Source: CAWCDJ01 sp963778675
Lineage (GTDB): Bacteria; Acidobacteriota; Terriglobia; Bryobacterales; Bryobacteraceae
Assembly: GCA_963778675.1 (NCBI GenBank)
Contig: CAVZVI010000012.1
Location: 116,438 to 180,437, forward strand
Reading direction: 5' to 3'
Length of the DNA stretch: 64,000 bases
Within the stretch, counting starts at the first letter, position 1, and each line of letters starts with the position of its first letter. The position numbers and the translations under genes are program-made. This document shows positions 50,618 to 59,829 of this stretch, one piece after another. The notes beneath the pieces are model-generated. The model was given only the letters and a program-made list of their open reading frames with translations, made no database searches and had not been told where the DNA came from.

Positions 50618-53095
50618 ATGCTCCAGGATATACGGTACGCTTACCGGAACCTCCGCCGCTCTCCACTCTTCACCTCGATCGCGCTGGTTTCGCTGGCGCT
50701 CGGCATCGGAGCGAACTCCGCCATCTTCACCCTCGCCGACCAGGTATTGCTGCGGCTGCTGCCGGTCCGGCACGCGCGCGAGCTGCTCTACTTCACCAGT
50801 CCCGGTCCGCAAAGCGGCCTGGTGTGGGGCTCGAACCGGTTTTCCTACCCGATGTTCCGGGACCTGCGCGACCACAACCTGGTGTTCGCCGAGGTGGCGG
50901 CCCGGTTCGACACGCCGCTGAATCTCAGCTACAAGAATCGCAGCGAGCAGGTCACCGCGGAGATCGTTTCCGGAAACTACTTCGACACCCTGGGCCTTTC
51001 CACGGCCCTTGGCCGCGGCCTGACCCCGGATGATGACCGTGTGCCGGGCGGACACTCCGTCACGGTGCTCACGTACGACTACTGGAAGTCGCGGCTGGGC
51101 GGGGATCCGTCGATCCTCAACCAGGTGCTGCTGTTGAACGGCCACCCGATGACGGTGATCGGCGTGGCGGCGCCCGGCTACCGCGGATTCGATGTAGGCC
51201 AGCGGGTGGATGTGCTCGTGCCGGCCATGATGAAAGCGCAGATGACGCCTACCTGGAACGGCCTGGACAACCGCCGGGTGATCTGGCTGCAGCTCGTGGG
51301 GCGCCTGAGGCCGGACGTGACCGTGCAGCAGGCCGAGGCCAGCCTGCAGCCTTATTATCACGCGCTGCTCGAGATGGAAGCGCGGGACATTCCGTTCCAG
51401 TATGCGCGCTCCCGCAAGGAATTCGTGTCGAAACCGCTGAAGTTCGAGGCGGCCGGACGGGGGATCTCCGACTTCCGCGATCAATTCGACCAGCCGCTGC
51501 GGATTCTTGTGGGAATCGTGGGAGTGCTGCTGCTGATCGCCTGCGCCAACCTGGCGAACCTGCTGCTGGCGAGGGCCGCGGGAAGGCAGAAGGAGATCGC
51601 GCTGCGGCTCGCCATGGGCGCAAGCCGCTTTCGCCTCATTCGGCAACTGGTGGTGGAGAGCCTGGTGCTGTCTCTCGGCGGCGCGGCGCTCGGCCTGGTT
51701 TGCGCTGCCTGGACGGTCGGCGGCCTGCTCGGGATTCTCTCGAACGCCGACAGCCTGGGGATCACGGGCTCGCTCGACTGGCGCGTGTTCGCATTTACCT
51801 TTGCCCTGGCGCTGGTGACCGGTGTGCTGTTCGGGCTGGTCCCGGCGTGGCAGGCCACCTCGCCGGGGTTGGCTCATACGCTCAAAGACCAGGCCGTGAA
51901 TGTTTCCGCGGGGGCCGGCCACGTGCGCCTGCGGAAGGTCCTGGTGGTTTCCCAGTTTGCGCTCTCGCTGCTGCTGCTGATTGCGGCGACGCTCTTCACG
52001 CGCTCGCTGCACAACCTGCGCAACGTGAACCTCGGCTTCCGCCGTGAATCCCTGCTGGCTTTCAACCTCGACCCCGGGCTGAACGCGTACTCGCCGGAGC
52101 GCGTCCGGCAATTCGCCGGCACGATCCAGGAGCGCATCGCCGGGATCCCGGGGATGCGGGCGGCGGCAATTGGAGTGAACCCCCTGGTGGGAGACGACAT
52201 CAACATGCGGACGGTCCATGTGGAGGGCTACCAGGCGCGGGAAGACGAGGACATGAATCCGCACGCCGACTCGGTGAGCCCGGGATACTTCTCGACTTTG
52301 GGAATCCCTCTCCGCATCGGCCGGGAGTTCAACGCGGCGGACCGGTTCGGGGCGCCCCGTGTGGCGATCGTCAACCAGGCTTTCGCGGACTACTTCTTCA
52401 AGGGAGAGAACCCGCTCGGCCGCCGGTTCGGATTCGGCCCTGACAAGGGATACCCGGTCGAGATCGTGGGCGTAGTGGCGAACTCCAAGTACTCGCGGGT
52501 GGAGGAAAAGACGGCGCGCATGGTGTACTTGCCGTTCGCGCAGGAGGAGACGCCCGGTTCGATGGTGGTGTACGCCAGGGCCGCGGGAGACCCGAAAGCG
52601 TTGTTCCCGGCGATCCGACGCGTGGTGCGGCAGGTGGACCCGGTGCTGCCGGTGAACCGCCTCCGGACCATGGAGGAACAGGTGGATTCCAGCCTTTCGG
52701 CGCAGCGGCTGATCGCCACGCTCTCCGGCTTTTTCGCCGGCCTGGCAACCATTCTGGCGGCGATCGGCCTGTATGGCGTGATGGCGTACACGGTGACGCG
52801 CCGCACGCGCGAGATCGGCATCCGGCTGGCGCTCGGCGCGGGCCGCAGCAGCGTGCTGCGGCTGGTGATGCGCGACGTGGCGATCTTGACCGCGGCCGGC
52901 GTGGCAGTCGCGCTTCCGGCCGCCGTGGGGCTCTCCCGACTGCTGCGCTCGGAGCTTTATGGCGTAGGCCCCAACGATCCCCTGAGCATCGCGGCGGCGT
53001 TGATCGCGCTGGTAGCGGTGGCGCTTCTGGCCGGATATGTACCCGCCGAGAGGGCCGCGCGGGTCAATCCGAATGTGGCGTTGAGATACGAGTAA
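50618..53095 (+). CDS. ADOP-type orphan ABC permease (MacB/FtsX-like)
   Basis: An 825-residue orphan permease, a diverged paralogue of the preceding gene. MLQDIRYAYRNLRRSPLFTS is the typical N-terminus, followed by helix 1 (LVSLALGIGANSAIFTLADQ). The two core domains and FtsX blocks are complete (LLIACANLANLLLARAAGRQ; TREIGIRLALGAGRSSVLRL) and it ends VNPNVALRYE. The ATG at 50618 has AGGG directly before it. An in-frame ATG at 50582 overlaps the preceding stop codon and would add 12 residues (MNNAARGTIRLG) not typical of the family. The two permeases could form a heteromeric unit or be a simple tandem duplication. Confidence 0.9.
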   Translation: MLQDIRYAYRNLRRSPLFTSIALVSLALGIGANSAIFTLADQVLLRLLPVRHARELLYFTSPGPQSGLVWGSNRFSYPMFRDLRDHNLVFAEVAARFDTPLNLSYKNRSEQVTAEIVSGNYFDTLGLSTALGRGLTPDDDRVPGGHSVTVLTYDYWKSRLGGDPSILNQVLLLNGHPMTVIGVAAPGYRGFDVGQRVDVLVPAMMKAQMTPTWNGLDNRRVIWLQLVGRLRPDVTVQQAEASLQPYYHALLEMEARDIPFQYARSRKEFVSKPLKFEAAGRGISDFRDQFDQPLRILVGIVGVLLLIACANLANLLLARAAGRQKEIALRLAMGASRFRLIRQLVVESLVLSLGGAALGLVCAAWTVGGLLGILSNADSLGITGSLDWRVFAFTFALALVTGVLFGLVPAWQATSPGLAHTLKDQAVNVSAGAGHVRLRKVLVVSQFALSLLLLIAATLFTRSLHNLRNVNLGFRRESLLAFNLDPGLNAYSPERVRQFAGTIQERIAGIPGMRAAAIGVNPLVGDDINMRTVHVEGYQAREDEDMNPHADSVSPGYFSTLGIPLRIGREFNAADRFGAPRVAIVNQAFADYFFKGENPLGRRFGFGPDKGYPVEIVGVVANSKYSRVEEKTARMVYLPFAQEETPGSMVVYARAAGDPKALFPAIRRVVRQVDPVLPVNRLRTMEEQVDSSLSAQRLIATLSGFFAGLATILAAIGLYGVMAYTVTRRTREIGIRLALGAGRSSVLRLVMRDVAILTAAGVAVALPAAVGLSRLLRSELYGVGPNDPLSIAAALIALVAVALLAGYVPAERAARVNPNVALRYE

Positions 53096-53171
53096 ACCGT
53101 GGCCCTTGGGACGAGCAAATGCCGCGCACCCCAAATCTCCCGATGCCGCTGGTCACGACGGAGTGTATTCG

Positions 53172-53783
53172 TCAGGTCGATTGGCGCCGGCGAGGGAGTT
53201 CCTTTGTCGAGGCCTCGGCCCCAGGTGGTTCACGGAACGGTTCAACAGAAATACGCTCGTAGCACACTTCCAGGACGATCAGGTATTCTGTACCGCCCGG
53301 CGCTTGGAGAGCTACGCGGTCGCCCGCTGCCGACTTCATCAACGCGCGCCCCAGAGGAGATACCCAACTGATGTGGTTGCGGTTGAGATCGACCTCGTCG
53401 GTGCCCACGATGCTCACCACGCGTTCCGTTCCGGCGGCATTGGCATAGCGCACGGTCGCTCCGAAGAATGCCCGCGTCGCCGCCTGCCCCGCTCTCGGAC
53501 GTTCCGGGTCCACCACTTCGGCGGCATCGATTCGCTTCGTGAGAAAGCGAATCCGCCCGTCGATCTGGCGCAGCCGCCGCTTGCCGTACTGATAGTCGGC
53601 GTTTTCACTGCGATCGCCGTTGCTCGCAGCCCACGCCACCACCTTCGTCACTGCCGGGCGTTCCCTGGTGAGCAGAAACCGGTGCTCCTCTTTGAGGCGC
53701 TGCAGCCCGCCCGGCGTTATGTAGTTTTTGCCTTGCGTCGCGGGCTCGTCTGCTTGCGGTTTTCTCGTAAACCCTTTTCGCAT
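53172..53783 (-). CDS. greB: Transcription elongation factor GreB-like
   Basis: Cleavage factor that rescues backtracked RNA polymerase. The 203-residue protein starts MRKGFTRKPQADEPATQG as GreB proteins do. The coiled-coil domain is at about residues 22-95 (KNYITPGGLQRLKEEHRFLL; tip GDRSENADYQYGKRRL, with the catalytic-tip acidic residues present). The C-terminal FKBP-like domain reads VVSIVGTDEVDLNRNHISWV, SPLGRALMKSAAGDRV. The frame is open upstream to 53903, but a TATGAT -10 candidate at 53844-53849 would start transcription around 53837, favouring the ATG at 53783. It is convergent with the ADOP permease. Confidence 0.85.
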   Translation of the reverse strand: MRKGFTRKPQADEPATQGKNYITPGGLQRLKEEHRFLLTRERPAVTKVVAWAASNGDRSENADYQYGKRRLRQIDGRIRFLTKRIDAAEVVDPERPRAGQAATRAFFGATVRYANAAGTERVVSIVGTDEVDLNRNHISWVSPLGRALMKSAAGDRVALQAPGGTEYLIVLEVCYERISVEPFREPPGAEASTKELPRRRQST

Positions 53784-54160
53784 ATCGTAGTCTTTCAGGC
53801 GCGAATCCAGCGGGCGCCGCAACGTTCTCGGGAAATGGACAGTATCATACCTGTTCATGCCTGGTCGCCTCGACTCTGCTCTGAAATTGGCGCAACGCCC
53901 CAAAAGAGCTTGCCGGCCAGACGCAAATTTGCAGTGAATGATCTCCGTATCCTCGCGTCTTCATATTCGCACGCAGTCTCTTATTTGATCGTAGCCATCA
54001 TCACGGGCAGTGCCGGCGAAGGCATGGTGAGCGCGAAATGATTCGCGCAAAGTCACCGGCCGTTCTACTGGAGCCGCCGGCCGTTTCCGGATCTGCTTCG
54101 TATGGCACGACGGCAAGGCTGTTGATGTCGAGATCGTGGACTACCATTGAACGTCCTGGT
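53784..54160. other. Intergenic region upstream of greB
   Basis: Contains the greB -10 candidate (TATGAT, minus strand, 53844-53849). The plus-strand frames here have no family character or ribosome sites. Nothing else is recognised before the palindromic repeat at 54161. Confidence 0.45.
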
Positions 54161-54231
54161 TATGTGGCGTTTGCGGACAAGTACCGCCGCTGGGCCCAAA
54201 CCGGACTCTACTTGTCCGCTAACCCCGTTTC
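54161..54231. repeat. Palindromic dispersed repeat, copy A
   Basis: GCGGACAAGTA (54173-54183) and TACTTGTCCGC (54209-54219) are perfect 11-base inverted arms around 25 bases including CCCAAACCGGAC. It is followed by TAACCCCGTTT. Related copies lie at 57366, 58104 and 59761. Confidence 0.75.
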
Positions 54232-54380
54232 GCGTCCGCAATGCCAGTCTCCCCGCACTCTCGACCAGCCGTCCGCCACGAGCATTGCTAACAACTCCGA
54301 GATCCGTGCCAAACCCAGGGTCGAGGTGGTGGCCTTGACGCTGTCTCTAACTCGGAGAATCTCGAAAGTGCCATTCTGTA

Positions 54381-57260
54381 ATGCCTGGCGCTAAAATCGC
54401 CATCATAGTGCTCCGCCATTTCGGCTTCGTCGCGACGTTGGTCGCGGCTGCCGTCCTTTCGGCCGCCGCGGCCCAGAACCCCGGGCCTCTGTACACCGTA
54501 ACCACCATTGGTGGTACGCTGCCTCCGTACGCCGGAAATGGCGATGGCGCGTTGGCTCTGGATGCCCGAGTATCCGGCGAATCCCTGGCGCGCGACAGCA
54601 AGGGCAATCTCTACATCGGCGAACGCGGTACGGGGCACGTGCGCAAAATCGACCCGTCCGGCACCATTACCACCGTCGCCGGTCCCGGCGTCGCTGGCTT
54701 CAGCGCCGATGGCGCGGCGGGCACGATCCAACTCGGCTCCTCTTTGGGGATCGCAGTGGACGCGGCCGACGCCCTGATCATCGCGGACACCGACCATCAT
54801 CGTGTCCTCCGGCTGGATGCTTCAGGTTCCGTACGCATCATCGCCGGCACTGGCGCGCCAGGCAGCAGCGGCGATGGCGGATCCGCCGCGTCCGCCTCAC
54901 TGACCCTGCCCTTCGGGCTTGCGTTCGACCGCGCCGGCAACCTCTTCATCGGGGAATACAGCACCGGCCGGGTGCGCAGGGTGACGCCGGACGGCGTCAT
55001 CGCCACGGTCGCGCAACATGCATGCCAGAGAGCCAATTGCAACGTGTGGGGGCTCGCCGTAGACGGTGCGGGGAACTTGTACATCGCCGATGGAATCTCG
55101 ACCATCGCGAAAATGACGCCTGACGGTGCGATTGCCACGATTGCCGGCAGCGATCCCGCCGGGTTCAGCGGCGACGGTGGCCCCGCCGCATCGGCGCGGT
55201 TTTACGCGCCGAGCGGAATGGCCTTGGACGACGCCGGCAATCTCTACGTCGCCGACACGCAAAACCAACGCATCCGCAAGATTTCGCCCGACGGCATCGT
55301 TACCACCATTGCCGGCACGGGGGCCGGAGCGTTCGGCGACGGCCCGCCGGTCGGTGGCGTGCTGCTCGGCCCCGGCCGCGATGCCACAAGATCGCAATTG
55401 CAGTTTCCGGTCGCCGTGCTGCCGGGCGGCGCCGGTAACCTCTTCATCGCCGAACAATCCCTCGTGCGCAAAGTGGATGTTGCGGGAAGGCTCTTTGCCA
55501 TCGCCGGAACGAATGCTCCCGGCGAGGGAGGAACTGCCACCTCCGCCCAACTGCGAACGCCGGCAAGCGTGGCGACGGATGCCGCCGGGAACATCTACTT
55601 CAGCGATGCGAGCGCGAATCGCGTCCGCCGCATCGGCGCCGACGGAATCCTCACCACGGTCGCGGGCACCGGCGAACAGGGGTATGAAGGTGACGGCGGA
55701 CCCGCCTCCGCGGCGGTGCTCAATGGGCCGCTCGGAATTGCGCTCGACGGCGCTGGCAATCTTTACGTGGCCGACAGCCAGAATCAGTGCGTGCGGAAGA
55801 TCGGCGCCGATGGCGTCGTCAGTACCGTGCTCGCTCGCGGGGCGGGAGCGGCGGGCTCCGCCGATAGCGGCCTCTTCATTCCCACATCTTTGGCCGTGGA
55901 TCGCTCGGAAAATCTGTATATCGCGGATCCATTGATGCAGCGGGTTCGCAAGCTTGCGCCGGACGGGACCCTGGACACCGTCGCCGGCGGCGCCGCGTCT
56001 CCCGACAACCTGGGTGACGGCGGACCCGCAATCGCCGCATTCCTACAAAGCCCCGAGGGCATCGCGCTCGACGCCGCGGGGAACCTGTACATCGCCGACA
56101 CCGGCCAGCACCGCGTGCGAAAAGTCTCGCCGTCAGGAGTCATTACGACGGTCGCTGGCAAGGGCAATGACCGGATAGAACCCGTTCGGGATGGCATTCC
56201 GGCCATATCCGCATACCTGCCGGACCCCGCCGCCGTCGCCGTGGACGCCAAAGGCAACGTCTTCATCTCGGATCGGTACGACAGCAGCGTCCGTGTAGTC
56301 GGCGCCGACGGCATCATCACGACGCTCGCCGGCTATGGCACTGATGTAGCTGGAGCGGACGGCGGTCCGGCGTTTGCGGTCGGCCTCTCGACTCCCCATG
56401 GGATTCTGGCCGATGCTGCCGGCGGCCTATACGTTGCCGAAGGCAGTTCGATCATTCCAGGCCGTGTGCGCAGGATCACGCCTCAGTCCGCCACCGGCGC
56501 GGCCCCTCGGCTTTGGGCGGTGCTGAACGGTGCCTCGTGGCAGCGCGGCGAACCGTTTTCTCCCGGAACGATCCTCAGCCTCTTCGGCGTCGATCTCGGG
56601 CCTACCGCCGGTGTCGCCAATCGGCCCGACAGTTCCGGCCGCTACGGCGCCGATCTGGCGGGCGTGCGCGTCCTCTTCAACGGTATTCCCGGCACCATCC
56701 TCTATGCGCAGGCTTATCAGGTGAACGTAGTCGTGCCATTCGCTGTACCCCTCGAAACCGCGGTGGCCGTAGAGTTGACTTACAACGGCAAGGCGTCGCA
56801 GTACGTCTCAAACGTCGCGATTGGATGCTGTGTCGCCGCGCTGCCCGAATTATTCAAGCTGTCTGCTTCGCCCCGCCCCGGTCAGGCAGCGGCTCTCAAT
56901 CAGGACGGCGCGGTAAATTCCGCGGAGAATCCAGCCGCCGCCGGCTCCATTGTTACCCTATACGCCACCGGGGCCGGGGTGATGAATCCTCCTCTGCAGG
57001 ATGGCGTCGTAGTGACCGACACGAGTTCAAGACCGGCCGTGCCGTTAACCGTTCGCATCGGCGGCGTCACTGCCGACGTCCTCTACGCCGGCCCCGCACC
57101 GGGTCTCGTTGCCGGAGTGCTCCAGATCAACGCCCGCGTTCCGCAGAAATTTGTCTGTTGGGGTATTCCCGCTTGTAACAACCAATCCGCCACTCCGGTG
57201 TTCCTCCAGATGGGCCAGTATTTCAGCTCGCAAGCCGCTACCATCGCGGTCCGGTATTGA
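54381..57260 (+). CDS. Secreted NHL-repeat protein with Solibacter-type C-terminal domain
   Basis: A 959-residue exported protein. A signal peptide (VLRHFGFVATLVAAAVLSAA, after MPGAKIAII) ends near AAAQ. Residues about 35-700 hold many NHL beta-propeller units of the form GNLYIADTDHHRVRKISPDG and ITTVAGTGAPGFSGDGGPA (consensus), likely two propellers. The C-terminal 240 residues (from PRLWAVLNGASWQRGEPFSP, with GTILSLFGVDLGP, IPGTILYAQAYQVNVVVPF, GSIVTLYATGAGV) match the C-terminal domain shared by many Solibacter exported proteins. The start ATG at 54381 has no clear ribosome site. A surface or extracellular binding role is likely; no enzyme motif. Confidence 0.9.
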   Translation: MPGAKIAIIVLRHFGFVATLVAAAVLSAAAAQNPGPLYTVTTIGGTLPPYAGNGDGALALDARVSGESLARDSKGNLYIGERGTGHVRKIDPSGTITTVAGPGVAGFSADGAAGTIQLGSSLGIAVDAADALIIADTDHHRVLRLDASGSVRIIAGTGAPGSSGDGGSAASASLTLPFGLAFDRAGNLFIGEYSTGRVRRVTPDGVIATVAQHACQRANCNVWGLAVDGAGNLYIADGISTIAKMTPDGAIATIAGSDPAGFSGDGGPAASARFYAPSGMALDDAGNLYVADTQNQRIRKISPDGIVTTIAGTGAGAFGDGPPVGGVLLGPGRDATRSQLQFPVAVLPGGAGNLFIAEQSLVRKVDVAGRLFAIAGTNAPGEGGTATSAQLRTPASVATDAAGNIYFSDASANRVRRIGADGILTTVAGTGEQGYEGDGGPASAAVLNGPLGIALDGAGNLYVADSQNQCVRKIGADGVVSTVLARGAGAAGSADSGLFIPTSLAVDRSENLYIADPLMQRVRKLAPDGTLDTVAGGAASPDNLGDGGPAIAAFLQSPEGIALDAAGNLYIADTGQHRVRKVSPSGVITTVAGKGNDRIEPVRDGIPAISAYLPDPAAVAVDAKGNVFISDRYDSSVRVVGADGIITTLAGYGTDVAGADGGPAFAVGLSTPHGILADAAGGLYVAEGSSIIPGRVRRITPQSATGAAPRLWAVLNGASWQRGEPFSPGTILSLFGVDLGPTAGVANRPDSSGRYGADLAGVRVLFNGIPGTILYAQAYQVNVVVPFAVPLETAVAVELTYNGKASQYVSNVAIGCCVAALPELFKLSASPRPGQAAALNQDGAVNSAENPAAAGSIVTLYATGAGVMNPPLQDGVVVTDTSSRPAVPLTVRIGGVTADVLYAGPAPGLVAGVLQINARVPQKFVCWGIPACNNQSATPVFLQMGQYFSSQAATIAVRY

Positions 57261-57365
57261 ACGTGCCTTGTGAATCGACGCCTGCGCCGAAATCGGTAGA
57301 TCATTATCGGCGGAAACGTCGCATGAGTCCACCCTCAGACTTCCCGGGCGTTCTGCACCGGCACG

Positions 57366-57437
57366 ATATGTAGGCTTTGCGGACAAGTACCGAGCCGAAC
57401 CGGACCGGCAAGGTCCACTTTCCACAAACCCCGTTTC
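57366..57437. repeat. Palindromic dispersed repeat, copy B
   Basis: Starts TATGTAGGCTTTGCGGACAA and ends TTTCCACAAACCCCGTTTC; the arms TTTGCGGACAAGT and ACTTTCCACAAA are imperfectly inverted. The centre is GAGCCGAACCGGACCGGC. It matches copy A in both flanks (TTTGCGGACAAGTACCG; CCCCGTTTC). Confidence 0.75.
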
Positions 57438-57477
57438 ACAGCCCCCGCTCGAATCGCAACGAGCTATATTCTTGAAT

Positions 57478-58077
57478 ATGCGTGGATTAACGACGCTCTT
57501 TTTTGTGATCTGCGTGATCGCACTTGCCACGGTGATTCTCACGGCAGCGACTTCAACAGCCACACTCGACTGGCCCTTCGGTCGGGTCTCGACGTTGCCC
57601 TCGCCCGATGGCCACGACGTGGTCTACGGCGAGCCTTATCAGCCAGGTATTCGAGAGGCACCCGAGTTGTGGCTGCGCCACCGAGGGCGCCCCGAGCGCA
57701 AACGTCTCCTCGAATTAACAGCCACGGCCAGGGCTTTTTGGTCGCCTGATAGCCGCCACTTCGTCATTGTCAACCGCGAGAACAGCAGTTCGATGACTTC
57801 TTCGGTCTACGAAACGGAGGGCCGAGTCGTACGCCAAATAACTCCCGAGGACTCTGACAAGGAACTCCGCGGGATGGCTACAGGTCATTTCTACGTCGAG
57901 GCACAGCGATTTCTGGACCCACACACTATACGAGTTGCTACCTATGGACACACAGACCAAGCGCCCGTCCGCTGCTTCCGCTTTATCTACTCGGTCACTC
58001 TCGGCGGCGAAATCCATAGACTCTCAAAGCGCATCTCGCCCGCAACCGCGTCCGGCTGCGACGAGACATCCGAGTAG
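57478..58077 (+). CDS. Exported hypothetical protein
   Basis: A 199-residue protein with an N-terminal signal or anchor helix (GLTTLFFVICVIALATVILT). The mature part looks like part of a beta-propeller: VSTLPSPDGHDVVYGEPYQP, LWLRHRGRPERKRLLE, AFWSPDSRHFVIVN, with the WSPDSRHF motif typical of TolB/WD40-like blades. It is too short for a full propeller. The start is taken as ATG at 57478: TATATT at 57465-57470 lies seven bases before it, predicting a leaderless message; a TTG at 57472 is the alternative. It stands between two copies of the palindromic repeat. Function unknown. Confidence 0.65.
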   Translation: MRGLTTLFFVICVIALATVILTAATSTATLDWPFGRVSTLPSPDGHDVVYGEPYQPGIREAPELWLRHRGRPERKRLLELTATARAFWSPDSRHFVIVNRENSSSMTSSVYETEGRVVRQITPEDSDKELRGMATGHFYVEAQRFLDPHTIRVATYGHTDQAPVRCFRFIYSVTLGGEIHRLSKRISPATASGCDETSE

Positions 58078-58103
58078 CGCGTCGGATAAAGCCTGAGCGT
58101 TCC

Positions 58104-58187
58104 GGTCGCGAAGTGACGTTCAATGCCATTGACCCAGCCAAACCGGACCGAAACGGTCTACTTCTACGCTAACCCGTTTACCTGCCG
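58104..58187. repeat. Dispersed repeat, copy D (diverged left half)
   Basis: The right half (AACCGGACCGAAACGGTCTA, then CTTCTACGCTAACCCGTTT) matches the right halves of copies A-C. The left half instead reads GGTCGCGAAGTGACG, which recurs at 59264-59275 next to the YD-repeat pseudogene. Confidence 0.55.
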
Positions 58188-58264
58188 GGTCAGAAACTTG
58201 CATCGGGTCGCGTCAAGGTGCAGTTCTGGAACGAATCCTTCGTGAACCGCGTGGCGGTTCTGGA

Positions 58265-59188
58265 TCAGTAATAATTCAGGCTGCGGCGCTCGATCATGCT
58301 CAGTGTCCGGTCACCGGTTCGGAGTACGGTCTCCGCTACCCGCTCGACCCAATTGCCGCGATCGTCGTATTGGTAGCGAGACAGGGTTTTCCAGTCCTGA
58401 TCGCCGCCTTCTTCGACCATGCCCCCCGTGCGCCGGTGCCGCTCTTCCACAACGTCGCCCTGGTCGTTATAGACGAACGTCTTCCAATACGTTCAAAGCC
58501 CGTAGTAGTACATCGTTTTTTCGACAAGCCGCCCCTCGACGTCGTAGCGGTAGAGGTGTCGCAGATCCTCTCGGATAATGCCTTCCGCCTCGCATTCGCC
58601 CTTTTCCACCAGCCGCCCGCCGGTGTCATACCGCATCAGGACGCGCCGCTCGACCACGTCGTTGGGACCGTAGAACACCCGCTTCACGGGCCGGTCCCGC
58701 TCGTCGAAGATCGTCAGAATGGAAGACGCCTCGACTGAAATGTCAAAAGCAGCTTCCATATCGACGCCGATGTTACCGGGGGGACCGGATCCGGGTAAAC
58801 AGTGCACGTCTTCCGGCCTGCCGCAGCGTACTGGTAGGATCACAAACCGGTCGGCGCCCGTAGCAGACCGCGCCACACGCGTTCCAGGCGCCCGAGCGCG
58901 TCGTAATGGTAAGAAAACAACTGTGAGGCCTTGGGATCTTGGTGCTGCTTCTGCGATAGTCGTCCGTGATCGTCGTAGCGGCAGACGACCGATGACTCCG
59001 AACCATCCGGGTTCCGGTGCCGCCTTTCCAGCAAGTTGCCGCCCGCCGAAAATGTCATGCTGGTGTGCATAACCGTGGTGGTCCGGGTACACGTAGTCAC
59101 TCTCGATTTCGCACATTTTCACTTGGCCGCGCAACCCAGAGTGTTCCCTATCAGTCACCGAAATCCTCCACTTCAATTCCAGCACCAT
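58265..59188 (-). pseudogene. Broken YD/RHS-repeat-like gene (one nonsense codon, two frameshifts)
   Basis: The minus strand carries YD-repeat-like sequence in pieces. Frame 1 starts MVLELKWRISVTDREHSGLR and runs to about 59050 (YVYPDHHGYAHQHD). A second frame carries FSAGGNLLERRHRNPDGSES and YHYDALGRLERVW to about 58860. Frame 1 then resumes with TIFDERDRPVKRVFYG and LYRYDVEGRLVEKTMYYYGL, meets TGA at 58495-58493, and continues in the same frame as FVYNDQGDVVEERHRRTGG and SRYQYDDRGNWVERVAETV to a stop at 58265. The pieces make one protein of about 308 codons, so the gene is decayed or the sequence has errors. Full RHS toxins are far longer; this is a small relative. Confidence 0.75.
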
Positions 59189-59332
59189 CTCGGCGAGGGC
59201 GCCACTTGTATGTGCGCATATCGTAGCCGATATGTGGAAAGAATCTAACGTCAGATCGTCGGTGGTCGCGAAGTGGCGCTTCCGGAAACTGACCCCAACC
59301 GAACCCTGCCCGGCCAACTGCTATTCCTGTTG

Positions 59333-59707
59333 CTACTGTCTCTTGTTTGGACCGTCGAAGACGTAGACGAGGTGACAGTCACGCGGGCATCCGTAGTCGA
59401 ACTGGCTCAGGTACCATTTCCCTTCGTGATACCTGAAATCGACCCTCGCCTCGACCGGACGTGCATCAGGCGGGACGTTCAGATATTGAAACGTGAACTT
59501 GCCGAACGTCATCGAGCCCATCGAGGCCTTCGCGTGATCAAGACGCTCGATTTGGAGTAACCGGGCGTAGCGGTTGAACTCTGGCGCTCGTGAGATGATC
59601 TCGGCGGCGTCCGAGAATGAGAGGTCGGGAACGCGAATCATATAGCAACTTGCGCCCACGAAAAAGGCCAAGGCGACGGCGGCGAATGCAATTTGCAAGC
59701 GGGCCAT
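59333..59707 (-). CDS. Exported hypothetical protein
   Basis: A 124-residue protein with an N-terminal hydrophobic segment (LQIAFAAVALAFFVGASC) that may be a signal anchor, or a lipoprotein signal with the cysteine at residue 21. The mature part (FSDAAEIISRAPEFNRYARL, VEARVDFRYHEGKWYLSQFD, YGCPRDCHLVYVFDGPNKR) is mixed alpha/beta with a CPRDC pair able to form a disulfide. No ribosome site is obvious at the ATG 59707. It lies between the broken YD-repeat gene and repeat copy C, all in a loosely packed region. Function unknown. Confidence 0.6.
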   Translation of the reverse strand: MARLQIAFAAVALAFFVGASCYMIRVPDLSFSDAAEIISRAPEFNRYARLLQIERLDHAKASMGSMTFGKFTFQYLNVPPDARPVEARVDFRYHEGKWYLSQFDYGCPRDCHLVYVFDGPNKRQ

Positions 59708-59760
59708 GCGAGCAAGCCCATACTAACGCCATTTCACCAGCGCCGAATCCATTGGTCTGA

Positions 59761-59829
59761 AGTAGGGTTTCCGGACAAGTGGCGGGCCGAACCGGACCGG
59801 CGAGGTCTATTTTCCGCAAACGCCGTATC
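59761..59829. repeat. Palindromic dispersed repeat, copy C
   Basis: Starts TAGGGTTTCCGGACAAGTGG; the centre GGGCCGAACCGGACCGGC is the same as in copy B apart from its first base; it ends TATTTTCCGCAAACGCCGTAT. The arms GTTTCCGGACAAGT and ATTTTCCGCAAAC are imperfectly inverted. Confidence 0.7.

Noticed and set aside
50612..53134. Minus-strand open frame of 840 codons opposite the third ADOP permease
   Set aside because: Composition is Arg/His/Gln-rich without domains; the plus-strand permease is unmistakable.
58493..58495. Selenocysteine-type recoding of the in-frame TGA
   Set aside because: Two further frameshifts in the same gene and no redox context make decay or sequence error far more likely.
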